Shown: one piece after another, positions 60,763 to 64,000 of the stretch
Position numbering within the stretch: the first letter of the stretch is position 1
Layout: the number at the start of each line of letters is the position of its first letter
Origin: Miltoncostaea sp963771025
Lineage (GTDB): Bacteria > Actinomycetota > Thermoleophilia > Miltoncostaeales > Miltoncostaeaceae
Direction: 5' to 3'
DNA length: 64,000 nt
Assembly: GCA_963771025.1 (NCBI GenBank)
Contig: CAVYRL010000004.1
Location: 124,001-188,000 of the forward strand
Made by a program: the position numbers and the translations under genes
Notes under the pieces: generated by a model
What the model was told of the DNA's origin: nothing
Databases searched by the model: none
Seen by the model: only the letters and a program-made list of their open reading frames with translations

Positions 60763-61038
60763 GGCTCCCCTCGGCGCCCGGGTCGGCGGTGGATGCGCCG
60801 GCGCCGCTGCGCCGGTCGGACGGTCCAGAGCGGTCCGACCACGACCTCGGACCCTCCGAACCTCTCACGCCGCCCGGGCGGCACCCAAGTACATGCGGTC
60901 CGGTCGTCGAGGCCGTTGGTCCCCGGTGGGCTCGACACCGAGGGTCGAGCGCCGCGACGGCCTCCACGCGCGCCCGCGCCACACGCTTCAGGGGCGCAGC
61001 GGGGCACGTAGAATCGCTCAGGTCCGAAGGGGGAGACG

Positions 61039-61452
61039 ATGGATGTCGAGAAGGCCCGCGCCTTCGCGCGGGAACATCACCACGGGATCCTGGCGACCCG
61101 CCATCCCGACGGCGGCATCCGGCAATCGCCGGTCGTCGCGGCGGTCGATGACGCGGGGAAGCTCGTGATCAGCTCGCGTGAGACGGCCTACAAGGTCCGC
61201 TACCTGCGCGCGGCCCCGTGGGCGCAGCTCGTCCTGTTCACCGACCGGTTCTTCGGGCCCTGGGTCTGGATCGAAGGAACAGCCGAGGTCCTCGGGTTGC
61301 CCGAGGCGATGGGGCCCCTGGTCGACTACCGGCGGCGCTTCACGGACGCCGCGGACGTCGACTGGGACGACTACCGGGCCCGCATGGAGCGTGAGCGGCG
61401 GGTGCTCATCCGCGTCAACGTCGAGCGCGCCGGGCCGGACAGGATGGGATAG
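61039..61452 (+). CDS. PPOX-class F420/flavin-binding protein
   Basis: A 137-residue split beta-barrel protein of the pyridoxamine-phosphate-oxidase-like family (AREHHHGILATRHPDGGIRQSPVV, YKVRYLRAAPWAQLVLF, WVWIEGTAEVLGLPEAM). The pattern fits F420-dependent members of Actinomycetota (TIGR03618-like). ATG 61039 has GGGGGAGACG upstream. It probably reduces or binds a small substrate with F420 or FMN; not identified. Confidence 0.85.
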   Translation: MDVEKARAFAREHHHGILATRHPDGGIRQSPVVAAVDDAGKLVISSRETAYKVRYLRAAPWAQLVLFTDRFFGPWVWIEGTAEVLGLPEAMGPLVDYRRRFTDAADVDWDDYRARMERERRVLIRVNVERAGPDRMG

Positions 61453-61481
61453 CCGGGGGGCTGGCCCGCCCGCGGGGCCCC

Positions 61482-61967
61482 TCAGGTGGGAAAGCAGTCC
61501 CGGCAGGCCTCCAGCAGGGCGCCGGTCCGGGCGTAGAGGCCTGGGCTCTCGCTCTCCCTCGCGCCGGCGACGTTGAGCGTCGCGTCGTCGGCGAGGTCAT
61601 CGAGGAAGGCCCGCAGCTGCGCGGCCGCGCGCCCGTCGCTCACGTCGATCACCCGCCAGGGCCGCCCGAGCTTCCGCGCGCTCGCGAGGGTCGCCGAGGT
61701 GCCCGGCGAGGGCCCACCCACCCGCGCGTCCACGACGACGAGCGTCGCGTCGCCGTCGCGCACGTTGAGCGCGGTCCGCTCGGCGGGATCCGCGGTCGCC
61801 GTCTCACGCAGGGCGGGGTAGTCGGCGAGCAGCCCCGGCGGCCGCGGACGGTCCTCGGCCCATCCTCCCCGCGGGCACCAGCCGCCGTAGGGCACCCCGT
61901 GGCGCACCGCGAAATCGAGGGCGGCACGGTCGGCTCCGGTCTGCCCCCCGGTGACGATCCGACGCAT
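61482..61967 (-). CDS. putative molybdenum-carrier-like (SLOG/Rossmann) protein
   Basis: A 161-residue Rossmann protein with the nucleotide motif VTGGQTGADRAALDFA near the N-terminus and LNVAGARESESPG near the C-terminus, the two marks of the putative molybdenum carrier family (a SLOG-related fold). The middle has NVRDGDATLVVV and SPGTSATL. It probably binds a nucleotide or cofactor; function is not proven in the family. ATG 61967 gives the correct N-terminus; the five residues before it are not conserved. Confidence 0.82.
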   Translation of the reverse strand: MRRIVTGGQTGADRAALDFAVRHGVPYGGWCPRGGWAEDRPRPPGLLADYPALRETATADPAERTALNVRDGDATLVVVDARVGGPSPGTSATLASARKLGRPWRVIDVSDGRAAAQLRAFLDDLADDATLNVAGARESESPGLYARTGALLEACRDCFPT

Positions 61968-62025
61968 CCCGCGATGATGCACCGTCGGTGCGACGCCGTC
62001 CCGGCGGGGTGAGGGAAGCCGATCC

Positions 62026-63306
62026 CTAGGCCAGCGCCCCCGCGGCCTCCTCGATCCGGGCGAGGTCGGGCGGCTCGGCGATCGTTCGCCGCGCGCCGTC
62101 GCGAACGCGACGGACCCGCCTGCGCAGCACCTCGACGCGCGCCGGATCGTCGGTCGCGGCGATCACGCGGCCGAGGGCGTCGAGGATGACCAGGGCCATG
62201 GCGGCGTCCGCCTGTGCCTCCGCTTCCGCCGCTACCTGATCGATCGCCCGGCCGACGAGGCCGTCCCAGGTCGGCTGGTCGCGCAGCACCAGGGCCCGCC
62301 CCCCCTCCACGATGCACTCGCCCAGCCGGCGATCGGCCATCCGACGCAGGAGGTCCGCGATCCGCAGGAGAGCCTCCTGGGCCGTGGTGGGGTCGTTGAT
62401 GCCGGGCGACATCGCCCGCAGCGCGATGTCGGTCAGCTGGTCGATGCCGAAGGCGACGTCCTGCGTCAGGCCCCGCCGCGCCCTGAGGTCGATCGCCTCC
62501 GCGGCCTCCCCGCTCTGCTCCGCCGACCATGACGGCCCGTAGACGAGGGCGACGGTCTCCCCCTCGGCGACGAAATCCCCCGGCCCCGGCACGACGACGA
62601 TGGTCCCCCCGGCGGCCCGGGCGAGGTCCGCCAGACGCGGCTCATCGATGGTCCGCACGCGTCCGGATCGGGTTGCGCGCGCAACCGCTGACGGGGGCCC
62701 GCCGGGCGCGGCCGGAAGGTCGCCGTGGCGGCGCGGCGGCAGAGTCCGCGCGATCGTCACGCGCGTTTCGTCCCACACGGCGTAGATCAGGCTCTCCACC
62801 TGGATCTCCGTGGCCATGTGGTGGAAGAAGCCGATGAGCAGGCCGAGGGCGCCGATGGCGAGTAGGACGGCCAGCGTCACCGTGATGCCGGGTACGTGGT
62901 CCACGCGGACGAGGCGGAGCGCCACGAGGGCATAGACGAAGGTCGCGACGAAGCCTGCGATCACGGCCTGCACGAAGCGGTCGCGGATGAAACGCCGGAT
63001 CGTCCGCGGCGAATACCCCTGGCCGGTCAGGGCGAGGACGGCGAGGGTCATGGAGAGGGTCACGCCGAGAACGGTCATGGACGCCGCGGCGACCGTCGAG
63101 AGCACCGACCGCGCGGCGGCCGCCGTGCCGCTGAACACCCAGTCGGGCTGGGCTCCGTGGTCGCTCAGGGCGCGATCGACCCGCGTGAGCGCCTCGGCGG
63201 CGAGGGCGGCGACCAGACCGCACACGACGGGCCAGAACCAGAGCCGGTCTCTCAGCTCGTCGAGGTATCTGGCGATGCGCCAGTTGGCGGAGGGGCGCGT
63301 CGGCAT
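62026..63306 (-). CDS. DUF2254 membrane protein
   Basis: A 426-residue protein with four hydrophobic helices in the first 180 residues (WPVVCGLVAALAAEAL, MTVLGVTLSMTLAVLAL, FVQAVIAGFVATFVYALV, ITVTLAVLLAIGALGLL) and a large cytosolic C-terminal part (QLTDIALRAMSPGINDPTTAQ), which is the strongly conserved DUF2254 block. The family is widespread and of unknown function; channel-like or regulatory roles are guessed. Single gene. Confidence 0.88.
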   Translation of the reverse strand: MPTRPSANWRIARYLDELRDRLWFWPVVCGLVAALAAEALTRVDRALSDHGAQPDWVFSGTAAAARSVLSTVAAASMTVLGVTLSMTLAVLALTGQGYSPRTIRRFIRDRFVQAVIAGFVATFVYALVALRLVRVDHVPGITVTLAVLLAIGALGLLIGFFHHMATEIQVESLIYAVWDETRVTIARTLPPRRHGDLPAAPGGPPSAVARATRSGRVRTIDEPRLADLARAAGGTIVVVPGPGDFVAEGETVALVYGPSWSAEQSGEAAEAIDLRARRGLTQDVAFGIDQLTDIALRAMSPGINDPTTAQEALLRIADLLRRMADRRLGECIVEGGRALVLRDQPTWDGLVGRAIDQVAAEAEAQADAAMALVILDALGRVIAATDDPARVEVLRRRVRRVRDGARRTIAEPPDLARIEEAAGALA

Positions 63307-63408
63307 CCGTGGCGACGATACCCACTCTTCGGCGGCCGCAGACCCGGGCGCGCCGGCCGCCGCGCGTCACGGAGCCCGGCGGCGAGCTCGCGGCGAGAGG
63401 TCAGACGG

Positions 63409-64000
63409 TCACGTGGGCGGTCTTCCCGTCCGAGGTGATCGCGATGTTCGCTCGGAGGCCGGCGCCGCGTTCCCGGCCTGCGGCAGGCTCCCCTCGGCGG
63501 CCCGTCGCTTCAGCGCCACCCGGTCGAGCTTGCCGGTCGCGTTGAGCGGCATCGTCTCCAGGATGACGATCTCCTCCGGCGCCTTGTAACCGACGCGCGC
63601 GCGGGCGAAGCGGATGAGCTCCTGCGGCGTCGGGGGTGCCGCCGCCGCGTCCAGCGTGACGTAGGCGCGCACGTTCTCCCCGTGCAGGGGACTTTGCACG
63701 CCGACCACGCCGGCGCTCGACACGGCGGCGTGTTCCAGCAGGGCGCCCTCGACTTCCTGGGGGCAGATGTTCGAGCCGTCGTGGATGATGATCTGCTTCT
63801 GCCGGCCGTGGAACCAGAGATACCCGTCCTCGTCGGCGTGCATCACGTCCCCGGTGTCCAGCCAACCGCCGGCCGTCGCCTCCGGATTGTTCCAATAGCC
63901 GACCATGTTGCCGGGGAACCTGATCCAGAGACGACCTTCGACCCCGGGCGCCACCTCGCCACCCTCACGATCGCGCAGCGATGCCTGATACCCGGGTGCC
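63409..64000 (-). CDS. acyl-CoA synthetase/AMP-ligase, C-terminal part (runs off the window)
   Basis: About 197 codons, open to the right edge. They hold the end of an adenylate-forming enzyme: GYWNNPEATAGGW, LDTGDVMHADEDGYLWFHGR (Asp of A7 and Arg of the hinge) and PLNATGKLDRVALKRR (catalytic Lys of A10). This is the mobile C-terminal domain of fatty-acid or aryl-CoA ligases. A Ser/Pro-rich tail of about 20 residues follows. The N-terminal domain and start lie outside the window, so substrate cannot be judged. Confidence 0.88.
   Translation of the reverse strand, partial: APGYQASLRDREGGEVAPGVEGRLWIRFPGNMVGYWNNPEATAGGWLDTGDVMHADEDGYLWFHGRQKQIIIHDGSNICPQEVEGALLEHAAVSSAGVVGVQSPLHGENVRAYVTLDAAAAPPTPQELIRFARARVGYKAPEEIVILETMPLNATGKLDRVALKRRAAEGSLPQAGNAAPASERTSRSPRTGRPPT

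Overview
The window is a 64 kb piece of a high-GC bacterial chromosome. It is densely coded, with short gaps, many GTG starts and many 4-base stop/start overlaps (ATGA, GTGA). Gene content points to Actinomycetota: the CysO/CysM/Mec cysteine route, a PPOX-fold F420/flavin protein, DUF427, an NYN-LOTUS protein and CtaG/SCO assembly genes. A deep-branching class such as Thermoleophilia would fit, but that is inference from content and style only. Two tRNA genes (Asp-GTC, Val-TAC) are present. I see no rRNA, CRISPR array or intact transposase.

Layout. 0-2.3 kb: an MFS exporter and a small zinc-ribbon/membrane pair. 2.4-6.0 kb: a compact cysteine-biosynthesis operon encoding a rhodanese-E1 protein, a single polypeptide fusing the CysO sulfur carrier to the CysM cysteine synthase, a JAMM (Mec) protease and a lipoprotein. 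6.0-10.9 kb: NYN-LOTUS protein with a repetitive basic tail, citrate synthase, MarR regulator and three small overlapping genes. 10.9-16.3 kb: a probable integrated island bounded by a 12-bp direct repeat. It carries an ECF sigma factor, a membrane anti-sigma factor, an ABC ATPase and permease, and two small membrane proteins. 16.3-22.5 kb: SixA, malate synthase, a frame-broken CopC-CopD, FabI, a phosphoesterase and a frame-broken epimerase.

22.5-33.2 kb: one minus-strand operon for glycerol and dihydroxyacetone use, glpF-dhaK-dhaL-glpK-glpA-glpB-glpC-dhaM. The last gene is an EIIA-HPr-EI fusion that holds a whole phosphotransfer chain in one protein. 33.3-38.6 kb: phospholipid genes (plsY, pgsA), a DUF1254 protein, a ClC channel co-transcribed with a MarR regulator, and cyanase. 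38.7-40.5 kb: a decayed patch around the two tRNA genes (ABC-ATPase scrap, truncated aldo/keto reductase, shortened LysR).

40.6-64 kb: mostly single genes of housekeeping or accessory type. They include a HAD phosphatase, DUF427, a cupredoxin lipoprotein preceded by a structured intergenic element, an SDR lacking its catalytic Lys, several methyltransferases, phosphoserine aminotransferase (which makes the O-phosphoserine that the CysM route consumes), PadR and glutaredoxin divergently arranged, an ArsB/NhaD-type transporter with a CBS protein, a two-gene membrane/TPR unit of unknown function, a secreted beta-propeller protein, SCO1 and CtaG for cytochrome oxidase assembly, DUF2254, and the C-terminal part of an acyl-CoA ligase running off the right edge.

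Most notable are the CysO-CysM fusion beside its own JAMM protease, the repeat-bounded sigma/ABC island, the single-protein DhaM-PTS in a combined glp/dha operon, and the uncharacterised membrane/TPR pair. Four loci show frame breaks, so either local gene decay or base-level assembly errors should be kept in mind.
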